Source: an uncultured Prevotella sp. (GTDB taxonomy: Bacteria > Bacteroidota > Bacteroidia > Bacteroidales > Bacteroidaceae). Taken from it: DNA of 55,581 bases. Position 1 is the stretch's first letter. Every line of letters starts with the position of its first letter. A program made the translations under genes and the position numbers. Location of the stretch: contig CALIZL010000101.1 of assembly GCA_938028745.1 (NCBI GenBank), positions 1 through 55,581 on the forward strand, given 5' to 3'. Of the stretch, positions 26,040-34,955 are shown piece after piece. A model generated the notes under the pieces. That model searched no databases. It saw only the letters and a program-made list of their open reading frames with translations, and was not told where the DNA came from.

Positions 26040-26890
26040 TCTTTTAGTTAATTTCGGTTCAGATATTTTACAAAACACACTTCGCTTGGCACTCCATTCT
26101 AGCGAAATTTTAGGTTGAAAAACATGCTTTTTGCTGCAATTTTCAGCTTTGCGCAATTCTTTTTCAGTCCATTTTTGATGGTTTTGCTTGCATTTAGCAC
26201 CATTTTGCCTTTCTATTTGGTTGCCTTTTCTCTTTTTTAAAGGCTCCAAAAACGATGTTTTTACCGCTAAAACACCACTTTTTAGGGTACATTTTGCCGC
26301 TTTCAGCTATGTTTTTAATGGTTCTAAGAGGTTTTGTTTATACCATTACAGCGTATTTTTATGCTTTTCGTTTTGCATTTACCAGCATTTTGCCTTGCGT
26401 TTAGCACCAAAATGCACTGCATTTAGCGGCATATTGGCTTGCGTTTTGCACCAAAACGCACTGCATTTAGCACCAAAACTCACTACGTTTAGCACCAAAA
26501 CACACTCCATTTAGCGGCAAATAGCCCAAAAGTAGGTGCAAGTAGTGGCCTGTTTAAATAAAAATTCATTTTGCAGCATGCACATGCTAACCCCCTTTTG
26601 CATCAAAGCAAACCCTCGCGAGAATTGAATATTTGGGGCAGGGTGGGCGGTTGGTGGAGAAAAAGGGCACTCTTCGTGTTAAAATTCTTGCTGAAAAGAT
26701 GACGTTTCGGACAGGTCGGACAAGTCGGACTGGTCGGACAAATCGGACAAGTCGGACAAGTTAACAAAATTGATGGGCGTCAGCCATTTTTTCACCTATT
26801 CACCCTTTCACCTATTCACCCTTTCACCTTTAAGGGCGTCAGCCATCTTTTCACCTTTTCACCCTTTCACCTTTAAAAGCCCTTTCACCA
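26040..26890. repeat. Long dispersed non-coding repeat, copy A
   Basis: Read as its reverse complement, this stretch parallels 52425-53370 block by block: GTGAAAAG array, TCGGACAAG array, a GAATTTTAACAC block, a CTCGCGA-plus-AACCCCCTTTT block, AATGAATTTTTATTT, the 22-bp tandem core, TTAGAACCAT, GGCAACCAAA, AGAAAGGCAAAATGGTGC and finally TCCATTCTAGC. The order is conserved while bases differ, so the copies are old. No ORF survives in either copy. It could be a decayed mobile element or a structured non-coding locus. Confidence 0.75.
26375..26528. repeat. 22-bp tandem repeat core (copy A), seven units
   Basis: Seven consecutive 22-base units close to GCATTTAGCACCAAAATGCACT, starting at 26375, 26397, 26419, 26441, 26463, 26485 and 26507. 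The period is exact with no indels. The equivalent core in copy B is at 52949-53080. Twenty-two is not a multiple of three, so this is not a protein repeat. Confidence 0.88.
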
Positions 26891-26935
26891 TTATACAAGT
26901 TTACTTAACTAGTGTTGCCGTTTGCTGCTAACCAA

Positions 26936-27811
26936 CTAAAAATAAACTTTCATCCCTACAAGCAATGTTCGGCCGCGCAGTGCATACTGGTTGTAGGTGC
27001 TACTTAGGTTGTTATACGTGGCGTTGTTATAGTAACGTTGGTTCAGTATGTTGTTAATGTGCAGCGTAAAGTCGGTTTTGCGATATTTGTACAGACAATT
27101 GAAGTCGGCAAACAGCGTTTGTTTTCTTGTTCCATCGTTGAAAAAGTTGGCGTAATGTTAGGTAGAGAACGAGAAATTTAAGGCATCCGTGGGCATCAGC
27201 GTTAGTTCCAACTCTTGCGTAAACAACTTCGTGCGCGTCTTCATCGTGCCAATTTCGAGCGAGTTTATGTTGTATTTCGCACGATAAGCCACATCCAGCC
27301 ACGCCCAAACGTTGCTGTTGAGGCTGGCAGATGTTTGCAGCGAGCCCGACTTAAACTGGGTGTTGATACCGTTTTGGTACATGCTGTTGGTGTTTTGAGA
27401 CAGCATGCACTGCACATTGAATGTGCCTTTGAGCCATTCCAGACGTTTGCTCATGGTGGCCATAGCCATTGTGCCATGCGAGTGGTTGTCGTTTTCCACC
27501 GTTGAATAATATGTCATGCCGCGTTTGTCTACCTGTTTGGTGCGCAACAGGTTGCTGTAGCGCGTGTTAAGGGCCACACTGGCGCGAACGAACAGCATGT
27601 GCATGTAGTCGGTGTACGACACAAAGGCCATCTCTTGCCAGCTGCGCGACCCATAAAAACTGATGGGCGACACCATGAACGTGCGGTAATCTACCAGCAT
27701 CGGCATGGCGTGGCTATCGTTAACCGATGGCTCATGGCTGTTCATGGCCACGTTTGCCCCCAGTTTCCAGCGCGAATTGAGTTCCCAACTTTTTGCGCCC
27801 ATAAACAACAA
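26936..27811 (-). pseudogene. Remnant of a TonB-dependent receptor beta-barrel
   Basis: A 217-codon frame (to TAA at 27158-27160) continues in the same frame for about 73 codons to a TAG at 26936-26938. The second part reads like a receptor C-terminus: FADFNCLYKYRKTDFTLHIN, ILNQRYYNN, and final LLVGMKVYF with the terminal aromatic. The first part has alternating beta-strand composition (for example LEWLKGTFNVQCMLSQNTNS). The N-terminal signal, plug and most of the barrel are absent: coding similarity starts abruptly beside the tRNA-Gln terminator without an ATG. So it is both 5'-truncated and interrupted by a nonsense codon (possibly TAC to TAA). Confidence 0.85.
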
Positions 27812-27828
27812 AAAAGAGACTCTCTCTT
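27808..27828 (-). terminator. Terminator of tRNA-Gln
   Basis: On the minus strand AAGAGA-GAG-TCTCTT is followed directly by a T-run, 22 bases after the tRNA 3' end. The pseudogene's residual reading frame begins in the T-run. Confidence 0.75.
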
Positions 27829-27849
27829 ACGAAAGAACCTCTTCTAAGG

Positions 27850-27920
27850 TTGTCCCAGATGGACTCGAACCACCGCTGACAGAACCAAAAACTGTAGTGC
27901 TACCATTACACCATGGGACA
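27850..27920 (-). tRNA. tRNA-Gln (anticodon TTG)
   Basis: A 71-nt cloverleaf. The acceptor arms TGTCCCA and TGGGACA pair completely, the D-stem is GTGT/GCAC, the anticodon loop TTTTGGT gives anticodon TTG, and the T-arm is GGTGG-TTCGAGT-CCATC. The discriminator is A and CCA is not encoded. There is one T-T mismatch at position 31-39 of the anticodon stem. Confidence 0.96.
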
Positions 27921-27931
27921 ATTAACGGGTG

Positions 27932-27963
27932 CAAAGGTACTCCTTTTCGGGGATGCCACCAAA
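27932..27963 (-). promoter_or_regulatory. Promoter of tRNA-Gln
   Basis: On the minus strand: TTTG (27960-27963), a 20-base spacer, then TACCTTTG (27932-27939), ending 11 bases before the tRNA 5' end. A textbook Bacteroidetes promoter. Confidence 0.85.
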
Positions 27964-28019
27964 TTTTAACCCAACTTTTTTATGCTTAATGGGCAAAAAA
28001 AGGTGGAAGCGGGGGCTTT

Positions 28020-28260
28020 TAAAGGTGAAAGGGTGGAAAGGTGAAAGGGCTTTTAAAGGTGGAAAGGTGAAAAAGTGAAAAGGTGAAAAGATGGCTTTTA
28101 AAGGTGAAAGGGTGAAAAAGTGAAAAGGTGAAAAGATGGCTGCGCACCACCGATGAACGGGCAGGCCTAATATAGCTACAAGCTAGAACGCCTAGTATTA
28201 CTAGTATAACTAGAACATCTAGAACCCCTAGAAAACCTAGACCAGCTAGAATGCCTAGCC
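28020..28260. repeat. GTGAAAAG array and adjoining CTAGAAC decamer array
   Basis: 28020-28140 holds GGTGAAAAG-type units in two blocks separated by ATGGCTTTTAAAG. 28180-28260 holds about eight 9-10 base units around CTAGAACNCC. Both are non-coding; an overlapping 103-codon frame is just the translation of the repeat. The rest of 27964-28668 holds no gene, only the promoter-like site at 28538-28570. Confidence 0.75.
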
Positions 28261-28537
28261 CACTTGCAGCTAAACCAAATGCTTGCAACTTATCCATAAC
28301 GCTAAAAAATATACGTTCAAAGGTGGCCATTGGCTACCTTTAAAGGTTGTTTTTGGTTGACAAGTTAACGGGTTGACGAGTTAACAAGTCTGATTTTCCT
28401 GCTTTTTTCCTGCTCATGCCGACTTAACGAAACAGGCTTTTCTCGCGTGTTTCTGGGCGCAGACTGCATTTCGCGCGTTCGCACAGCGTGATGTGCAAAG
28501 GGCATTTGCTGTGGACAATGGCACGCGAGTGTTGATA

Positions 28538-28570
28538 CAAAGATACAATAATAATGTGATGGCGCGCAAA
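28538..28570 (-). promoter_or_regulatory. Orphan promoter-like site
   Basis: Minus strand TTTG (28567-28570), 21-base spacer, TATCTTTG (28538-28545). It faces about 600 bases of gene-free sequence before tRNA-Gln. Either it drives a small RNA or it is a remnant. Confidence 0.45.
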
Positions 28571-28668
28571 AACCTTAGGTTATTGTTGCGTTGTACCCGA
28601 AATATTTAGCAGCTGTTGTTGCAAAATGAGCAATAGGCTAAGCGGTTTAACCCCACAAATGCGCTATC

Positions 28669-29631
28669 TTATGCGCTCCATTTCCTGCTAACCCACATCA
28701 GCACAAAATAAAGCAGTGCGCCAGAGATAAGTCCTGCAAGGGCATCAATGGCGTAATGGGCCATGATATACACAGTGGAGAAACACATCAGCACGAAGAA
28801 AGGGAGCAAACAGAACACCAAACGGCGGTTGCGCGTGTGCCAAGCAAGGAGCATAATGACGGTGCTGATGCCTACATGACTGCTGGGGAAGGCTGCCGTA
28901 GGGCGTTCGCCCGCCTCGTGAGCGTGCTCCACCATCTGATAGAATATGCCATTGGCATAGCCAGGACTGGTAAGGCGTTCGCTGTGCAGGTTGAAGTAGT
29001 CGCCAACGTTGGGAAAAATGCCCATCGCTATCTTTTCCATGCCCACGGCAGGATAGTAATATTGCGGACCCGTTACGGGCAAGGCCACGAACACCACGTA
29101 ATAGATAAAGAAGGCGGCGATGAGCACGAACGACGCCCTTTCAAACTCGGCGTAACGGCAAAAGAAGTAAAACAGCGTTACGGCCAATATCATGGGGAAG
29201 TAAGAGGCGTAGCCCATGTCCATCAGTTCGCTAAACCAAGCGGAAGGCATGGCATCGCAAAACACCAGTGCAGGTTGAAAACCAAACACCGATTGCTCGG
29301 CTTGCGCAAACACATGGTCGAGGTTGGGCAGTATGCGGTTAAGCTCGTAGGTGTCGGGATACCACCAAGAAAGCAAGTAAAGCTGTGCCACAACGCGCGT
29401 TAGTTTGGCGAACCGACAAGGCACAAGGCGGTAAACAACCCACAAAGCAACGATGATGATGCCGATGCGAACGCGTCCCCATATCATGGATTCGGGGTTG
29501 GCAAGTTTGGTGTAAGTGAAGAACACCATGAGCAGCGTTAGTGCCATGTAAGCCAGCACAACCCATTCTAGTGCCATCAGCCCCTTTTTGGGCGACTTCT
29601 CTATTGCGAAGAGTGATTTGATGAAGTTCAT
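28669..29631 (-). CDS. PAP2-superfamily membrane phosphatase/transferase (Aur1-like)
   Basis: A 320-residue polytopic inner-membrane protein with about eight hydrophobic segments. PAP2 motif 2 is FPSSHVGIS (about 247-255) and motif 3 is YIMAHYAIDALAG (about 287-299), giving the catalytic His pair and Asp. Canonical motif 1 is not evident, as in the Aur1-like PAP2_3 group. Relatives include lipid-phosphate phosphatases and inositol-phosphorylceramide synthases; Bacteroidetes make sphingolipids, so the latter is possible. The epimerase gene ends 16 bases upstream, indicating an operon. Exact substrate is not assignable. Confidence 0.85.
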   Translation of the reverse strand: MNFIKSLFAIEKSPKKGLMALEWVVLAYMALTLLMVFFTYTKLANPESMIWGRVRIGIIIVALWVVYRLVPCRFAKLTRVVAQLYLLSWWYPDTYELNRILPNLDHVFAQAEQSVFGFQPALVFCDAMPSAWFSELMDMGYASYFPMILAVTLFYFFCRYAEFERASFVLIAAFFIYYVVFVALPVTGPQYYYPAVGMEKIAMGIFPNVGDYFNLHSERLTSPGYANGIFYQMVEHAHEAGERPTAAFPSSHVGISTVIMLLAWHTRNRRLVFCLLPFFVLMCFSTVYIMAHYAIDALAGLISGALLYFVLMWVSRKWSA

Positions 29632-29647
29632 TGTTGTGTAGATGCAG

Positions 29648-30676
29648 TTACAACCAACCGTTCTCCTTATACCATTTCACGGTTAGCGCGGTGCCTTCTT
29701 CGAGGTTCACTTGGGCGTGATAACCCAGTTCGTCCATCGTTGGTTCGATGTTACACCGCCAGTTGCGTTGTTTCAAGATGTGGTACTTGTCGTTGTTGAG
29801 TGCCGAAATGCGCCCCGTTGCTCGGCCAATGTACTCGCCAAAGAACGTAACCACGCGCAAGAACCATACGGGAGCCTTGATGCGCAACATCCAAGGTTTG
29901 CCCAAATTGCGGTGGATTAGGTCGCTGAAATCGTACGAACGGTACACGCCGCCGTCGCTAAGGAAATACTTTCGGCCGCTCATGCCGTGGTCGAGAGCCA
30001 AGAAAACGGCCTGAACCACATCTTGAACATACACAAAAGTGATGTCTTGCGGCTTGTAACCCACGGCAAAGTCGATGTGTTGCTTGATGCTTTTGGCCAT
30101 GAGGAAGTAGTCTTTCTCGCGCGGACCGTACACGCCGGTGGGCCTTAGCACGATGTAAGGCAACACCACATCGGTTATTTCGCCGTCTTCGTTCTTGGGA
30201 TTTAGCGAGTCTAGGTATTGTTCGGCCAACAACTTGCTGTGTCCGTAGGCCGTGTTAGGCATGGGTTGGTCGGTTTCTTGTATTTCTTCGTAAGGCTGTT
30301 GCTCGCGTACAGGACCGAAAACGCTGAGTGAAGAGATGAACACAAAGCGTTTAAGCGGCATTTTCAAGTCTATCACAGCATTGGCCAAGTTCTTCGTTCC
30401 CTCAGTGTTTACTCGGTAGAAATCGTTGCGATGCAGGCATTTGGTTGCTCCTGCGGCATGCACCACGTAGTCGAAATGGTGTCCGCTGAGTTGGCTTTTC
30501 AGTCGTTCGGCATTGCCCAAATCAAGCTCCACGAAACGAATGCGCTTGTCTTGGAGGTATTCTTTGGAGCTACTTTTCCTTACGGCAGCCCACACTTCCA
30601 TGCCTCTGTTAAGCGCTTCTTCTACGATAAAGCTCCCGATAAACCCGCTTGCACCTGTAACAAGTATTTTGTCCAT
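29648..30676 (-). CDS. NAD-dependent epimerase/dehydratase (extended SDR)
   Basis: A 342-residue extended short-chain dehydrogenase. The N-terminal Rossmann motif is GASGFIGS (8-15). The catalytic triad region has SSLSVFG and YGHSKLLAEQYL (Tyr-x-x-x-Lys), followed by the LRPTGVYGPREKD substrate-side block. It resembles nucleotide-sugar epimerases and 3-beta-hydroxysteroid dehydrogenase-like SDRs. Coupled to the PAP2 gene downstream, which suggests a lipid- or sugar-headgroup pathway; that link is inference. Confidence 0.88.
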   Translation of the reverse strand: MDKILVTGASGFIGSFIVEEALNRGMEVWAAVRKSSSKEYLQDKRIRFVELDLGNAERLKSQLSGHHFDYVVHAAGATKCLHRNDFYRVNTEGTKNLANAVIDLKMPLKRFVFISSLSVFGPVREQQPYEEIQETDQPMPNTAYGHSKLLAEQYLDSLNPKNEDGEITDVVLPYIVLRPTGVYGPREKDYFLMAKSIKQHIDFAVGYKPQDITFVYVQDVVQAVFLALDHGMSGRKYFLSDGGVYRSYDFSDLIHRNLGKPWMLRIKAPVWFLRVVTFFGEYIGRATGRISALNNDKYHILKQRNWRCNIEPTMDELGYHAQVNLEEGTALTVKWYKENGWL

Positions 30677-30821
30677 AGTCGATAATTGTTCTTTTCTTCG
30701 TTAACAAGTTTACGAAATGGCGGCTTACAAGTTGCCATACGCGCCTACAAGTTAACTATTGGCTTAGCCAAAACGTACGGAATGTTAGCCCCTTTTGGGC
30801 TTCATCCCTAGCATTAAAATG

Positions 30822-30829
30822 CAAAGATA
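30822..30829 (-). promoter_or_regulatory. -7 element (TATCTTTG) for the epimerase-PAP2 unit
   Basis: TATCTTTG on the minus strand, about 145 bases before the ATG at 30676. A TTTG occurs upstream but with a spacer of only about 14 bases, so the -33 half is uncertain. Confidence 0.4.
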
Positions 30830-30871
30830 CCACAGATTTTTTACAAAAACGAAAGGTGGAGTGGGATTTTT

Positions 30872-30905
30872 AAACCCCAATCGGCCGTCAAACCGATTGG
30901 GGTTT
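30872..30905. terminator. 13-bp stem hairpin, end of PUL B
   Basis: AAACCCCAATCGG (30872-30884) and CCGATTGGGGTTT (30893-30905) with an 8-base loop. It starts 33 bases beyond the GH20 stop on the minus strand and ends in T/A-rich sequence. It separates PUL B from the epimerase promoter. Confidence 0.8.
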
Positions 30906-30937
30906 AATTGTTCGGGCCAACCGAACTGCGTGCCAGA

Positions 30938-32581
30938 TTACCAGTCGGCTCTGTTGTGGTTGTACTTTTCGGGCCAGATATGTAGGGCATAAGTATAGCC
31001 GTAATGGTCGTAAAGGCGAGCCAGACGTGTGGCGCGCTCCACAAATTCGGTGTAGTTCTTACGTGCAGCCGGCATCCATTGCACCTCGGCAAGCGCAGCC
31101 ATGCGCGGCAACACCATGTATTCGGCTTGCGCTGTGGTGGGAACATACTCGGTCCAAAGGTTACCTTGCACGCCGATGATGCGGCTTGTGATGTCGGCCG
31201 ACACCGTGTCGGGGCGCGGATTGAAGCTATACACCTGCTCCACGGGCAAGAAACTGCCGATGGCTTGCGGCTCGTGAAGCGTGTTTTTCGCCTGATAATA
31301 GTCGAAATAGGCATATCTTCCAGGGCAAGTGATAACGTTGTGCCCCGCCTTTGCCGCCTTTGCCCACGTGGATAGGTAACGTCTACTGAGCACGATGGTC
31401 GACTTGGCCAGTTCGCCTTCCAGTATTTCGTCCCAGCCAATCATCGTCTTTCCCTTTCCGTTGATGTATTGTTCCATGCGCTTGGTAAAATATTGTTGCA
31501 GGTGTTTGGTGTCGATGCCTTGCTCTTTGGCTTTGTCTTGGCAGCGTTTGCATTGTTGCCATCGTGTGGAAGGCGCCTCGTCGCCCCCGATGTTAAAGTA
31601 GGCGGAGGGGAAAACTTGGTTCAACTCGTCGATGATGTCTTGCAAAACGGCATATACGCGCTCGTTGCCCACGCACAGCACATCGTGGTGTACGCCCCAG
31701 TTGTGGCTCACGGTGTAAGGCCCGCCCGTGCATCCCAGTTCGGGATAAGCCGCCAATAGTGCTTTGGTATGCCCAGGAATGTCGATTTCGGGTATTACTT
31801 CGATGTGTCGTTGTCGGGCATATTCCACAATCTGCTTTATCTCTTCTTGCGTATAAAAACCGCCATGCGGTTGATGATCGTCTACATCCGAGTTATGCCC
31901 CACAACCGTTCCACTTCGCCAAGCACCAACTTCCATCAGCTTAGGATACTTCTTTATCTCTATGCGCCAGCCTTGGTCCTCGCTTAGATGCCAGTGAAAG
32001 GCGTTCATGTTGTGTAGGGCCATCATGTCGATAAAGCGTTTAACAAAGCTTATGGGGAAGAAATGTCGGCCGCAGTCGAGCATCATGCCTCGATAAGGCA
32101 GCAAAGGGGCATCGGCAATTTGCACGGCAGGCAGTTCCACTGGGGCTGCAACCTTGTTGCTCGTGGCTACGGGTAAGGCCTTGCGCAGTGTTTGAATGCC
32201 ATAGAAAACACCAGCCGCAGTGCTGCCGGCGATAGTCACTTGCTTTTGTGTCACAGTTATGCGATAGGCCTCTTTGCCGGCAATCTTATTGTCTATCGTT
32301 AGCAAAATATGGCCTGAACCTTTTGGAGATGTGGTTGTGTGGGCTAGCTTTAGGCCTGTGGCATCTGCGATGTATTCTGCCAGGAAACGGGCATTGTGCT
32401 GCATCAGTTCGTTGGAAGTGGTGCAAGTGATGGTTGTACTTTCGTTTAACACGAAGGGTTTGCCTTTTGCCATAGCGATGGACTGCGGCAAAGGCACTAC
32501 GTTGTAATTGGCTGTTGCCGAGTGGGTGGTGATGGACAGCAGGCAAAAGGCTGCCAAGAGGAGGGCTTGTTTAAATGTCAT
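30938..32581 (-). CDS. GH20 beta-N-acetylhexosaminidase (PUL B)
   Basis: A 547-residue secreted exo-enzyme removing terminal beta-GlcNAc or beta-GalNAc by substrate-assisted catalysis. Signal peptide about 1-24. A small N-terminal GH20b domain spans about 25-155, and the TIM barrel about 160-520. HWHLSEDQGWRIEI (196-209) and the catalytic pair D334-E335 in IGGDEAPSTRW are intact. One oddity: the usual MSWRG-type active-site strand reads LSRRY (398-402), so the conserved Trp is Arg400 here. It is the last gene of PUL B, 40 bases after GH92. Confidence 0.95.
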   Translation of the reverse strand: MTFKQALLLAAFCLLSITTHSATANYNVVPLPQSIAMAKGKPFVLNESTTITCTTSNELMQHNARFLAEYIADATGLKLAHTTTSPKGSGHILLTIDNKIAGKEAYRITVTQKQVTIAGSTAAGVFYGIQTLRKALPVATSNKVAAPVELPAVQIADAPLLPYRGMMLDCGRHFFPISFVKRFIDMMALHNMNAFHWHLSEDQGWRIEIKKYPKLMEVGAWRSGTVVGHNSDVDDHQPHGGFYTQEEIKQIVEYARQRHIEVIPEIDIPGHTKALLAAYPELGCTGGPYTVSHNWGVHHDVLCVGNERVYAVLQDIIDELNQVFPSAYFNIGGDEAPSTRWQQCKRCQDKAKEQGIDTKHLQQYFTKRMEQYINGKGKTMIGWDEILEGELAKSTIVLSRRYLSTWAKAAKAGHNVITCPGRYAYFDYYQAKNTLHEPQAIGSFLPVEQVYSFNPRPDTVSADITSRIIGVQGNLWTEYVPTTAQAEYMVLPRMAALAEVQWMPAARKNYTEFVERATRLARLYDHYGYTYALHIWPEKYNHNRADW

Positions 32582-32621
32582 GAGCTTATGGTTTGTTTAT
32601 TTTGTGGGTAAAGGCTTGGGC

Positions 32622-34868
32622 TTATTGATGGGGGATGGGTGGTACATTTTCTTCTGCGCTCATTTTAAATTCCAGCTTTGCGCCCTTCATCAGCTCGCTA
32701 TGCTTCACGAATGGGGCACTCAATGGCTGCCCGTTTAGCAATAGTTGCGACACATATATGTTTGTGGAGCTGTTTTGCGGAGCGGCAATATGGATGGTTT
32801 TTCCATTGGGAAGATGCAGGGTGGCTTGCCTAAACAGCGGACTGCCCACAGCATATTCGCCGCTAATGGGCGACAAAGGATAAAAGCCCAAGGCCGAGAA
32901 TACGTACCAAGCAGACATCTGCCCGTTGTCTTCGTCGCCACAATAGCCGTCGGGGCGAGGCGCATAAAGCCGCGACATGATGGTTCGCACCAGGCGTTGT
33001 GTCTTCCACGGCTGACAAAAAGCGTAGAGGTATGGCACGTGGTGCATGGGTTCGTTCAAGTGGGCGTATTGTCCCATGTCGGCATTCTGCATCTCCCTGA
33101 TGAGGTGGATGATGCCGCGCTTATAATAAGAAATGTCGTAACGCTGGGTTTGCGAGAACACCGAGTCGAGCTTTTCCACAAACTTGGCTTGTCCGCCCAT
33201 CAGCTTTTGCAGGCCAATAACGTCGTGCGGAACAAACCAAGTGTATTGCCAGCTGTTGCCTTCTGTAAAATGTTCGCCCCAGCGATATGGGTCGAAAGGC
33301 GTCAAGAAACGCCCTTTACTGTCTTTGGGGCGCATCAATCCCGTGTTCTTGTCGAACAAGTGGCGATAGTTAAGACTTCTTTGGCGGAAAGTTTCCTGCT
33401 CCTTCTTTGGGCGGTTCAATGCTTGGGCAAGGCGATAGATGCAAAAGTCGTCGTAAGCATACTCCAAGGTGCGCGACACGTTTTGGTTAATGTCCACATC
33501 GCAAGGCACATAGCCCAGTGCGTTGTATTGGGCAAAGCCCTTCCTGCCAACCGAACTAACAGGGCCAACGCCTTCCGTACTCTTGCGGATGGCCTCGTAA
33601 AGCAAGTCTATGTCGTACCCGCGAATGCCTTTGAGGTAAGCATCGGCGATGACCGATGCCGAATGTTGGCCAATCATGCAATCGCGATGTCCGGGACTGA
33701 ACCATTCGGGTAGCCATCCGCTTTCTTTATAAACGTTTTCCAACCCACGTAAAATTTCGGCCACGATGTTGGGATACATCAGGTTGAGGAAAGGAAATTG
33801 CGCCCTGAACGTGTCCCAAAATCCGTTGTCGGCATAGAGGATGCCAGGCATCACGCGCCCATTATAGGGGCTGTAATGCAGGGTGTCGCCCTTGGCATCT
33901 ATCTCGTAGAACTTGCGGGGGAATATCAACATGCGGTAAAGGCAGGTGTAGAAGGTGCGCATGTCATCGTGGGTGCCGCCTGCAACGCTCACTTTGGCCA
34001 ATTCCGCATCCCATGTTTGTTCGGCCTTTGCCTTCACTTCGTCGAAACTTTGCTTGCCAATCTCTTGCAAATTAAGCTCAGCTTGTTCTTCGCTAATGTA
34101 CGAAGTGGCGATGTGCATCTCAACGGTTTCGCCCCGTTTAAGGTCGAATCCCACCACGGCTCCCACGTGTTGTCCCTGCTGTTCGTATTGCCCATCAAGC
34201 AGTTGCTTGTCTTTCCATACGGTGGCGTTGAGGAAAGGGCGGTTGAAGGTTATCACAAAGAAGTTTTTAAACCCCGTACCAACCCCGCCGTTGTTCTTTG
34301 TCGAATAGCCCACGATACGCCTTTGCTGGGGTATGAGCTTAACATACGAACCGCCATTGCAGGCATCTATCACCACATACGCGCTGTCGCCGCCGTTAAA
34401 CCGCATTCTAAATGCCGCTGCCCTTTCGGTGGGCGTAAGCTCCACGTTGGTTTGGGCATCGCCTAGGTAGGCGTGGTAATAATGTGGTAGGGCTATTTCT
34501 GTTTTGTGCGAGAACCAACTGCGGCGGCGTTCTTCGGTAAAATCGTTGCGGCGCGTAATGGGCATTACCGAGAGTAGGCCGTAATCGTTAATCCAAAGAC
34601 TGGCTTGGTGGGTCTGCTTAAAGCCGTAGAGAAAGTTCTCTTGATAGGTATACAGAAAGCCATTGCCTAGTTTTCCCGTGTGGGGCGCCCAGTTGTTCAT
34701 GCCGAAGGGTAGGCAAACGGTTGGGTAGGTGTTGCCGTTGGATAGTTCCATGCTCGAATGTGTGCCCATCAGTGGGTTTACATAGCGGGTCAGTCCCTCT
34801 GCTTTGCAGAGCATTGTGCCTGCAAATGCAAGGAGGTATGCTAAGAGATAGCTATTGGGTCGTTTCAT
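32622..34868 (-). CDS. GH92 exo-alpha-mannosidase (PUL B)
   Basis: A 748-residue secreted Ca2+-dependent inverting alpha-mannosidase. Signal peptide about 1-23. The N-terminal beta-sandwich (about 25-265) starts with the family YVNPLMGT and GNTYPTVCLPFGM blocks. The (alpha/alpha)6 domain follows. The expected acid E536 lies in TEGNSWQY and the base pair D645/D647 in GDEDNGQMSAW, matching E533, D642 and D644 of the characterised BT3990 with a constant offset of three. GH92 enzymes trim alpha-1,2/1,3/1,4/1,6-mannose of N-glycans or yeast mannan; linkage cannot be read here. Confidence 0.96.
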   Translation of the reverse strand: MKRPNSYLLAYLLAFAGTMLCKAEGLTRYVNPLMGTHSSMELSNGNTYPTVCLPFGMNNWAPHTGKLGNGFLYTYQENFLYGFKQTHQASLWINDYGLLSVMPITRRNDFTEERRRSWFSHKTEIALPHYYHAYLGDAQTNVELTPTERAAAFRMRFNGGDSAYVVIDACNGGSYVKLIPQQRRIVGYSTKNNGGVGTGFKNFFVITFNRPFLNATVWKDKQLLDGQYEQQGQHVGAVVGFDLKRGETVEMHIATSYISEEQAELNLQEIGKQSFDEVKAKAEQTWDAELAKVSVAGGTHDDMRTFYTCLYRMLIFPRKFYEIDAKGDTLHYSPYNGRVMPGILYADNGFWDTFRAQFPFLNLMYPNIVAEILRGLENVYKESGWLPEWFSPGHRDCMIGQHSASVIADAYLKGIRGYDIDLLYEAIRKSTEGVGPVSSVGRKGFAQYNALGYVPCDVDINQNVSRTLEYAYDDFCIYRLAQALNRPKKEQETFRQRSLNYRHLFDKNTGLMRPKDSKGRFLTPFDPYRWGEHFTEGNSWQYTWFVPHDVIGLQKLMGGQAKFVEKLDSVFSQTQRYDISYYKRGIIHLIREMQNADMGQYAHLNEPMHHVPYLYAFCQPWKTQRLVRTIMSRLYAPRPDGYCGDEDNGQMSAWYVFSALGFYPLSPISGEYAVGSPLFRQATLHLPNGKTIHIAAPQNSSTNIYVSQLLLNGQPLSAPFVKHSELMKGAKLEFKMSAEENVPPIPHQ

Positions 34869-34955
34869 TTTTTTAGTGCGAGTTAATTGACAAATATGAC
34901 ATGCGTGTAGAGACTTGCGCGTGTGGCGTGATGATAGTAAGGGGCAACGATGCGC

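Noticed and set aside
26188..26514. 108-codon plus-strand frame over the 22-bp tandem repeats
   Set aside because: The repeat period is not a multiple of three, so no periodic protein is encoded, and the frame is not preserved in the inverted copy.
28019..28330. 103-codon minus-strand frame with a hydrophobic stretch
   Set aside because: Its sequence is the translation of CTAGAAC and GTGAAAAG repeat arrays; the apparent Leu/Val-rich segment is a by-product.
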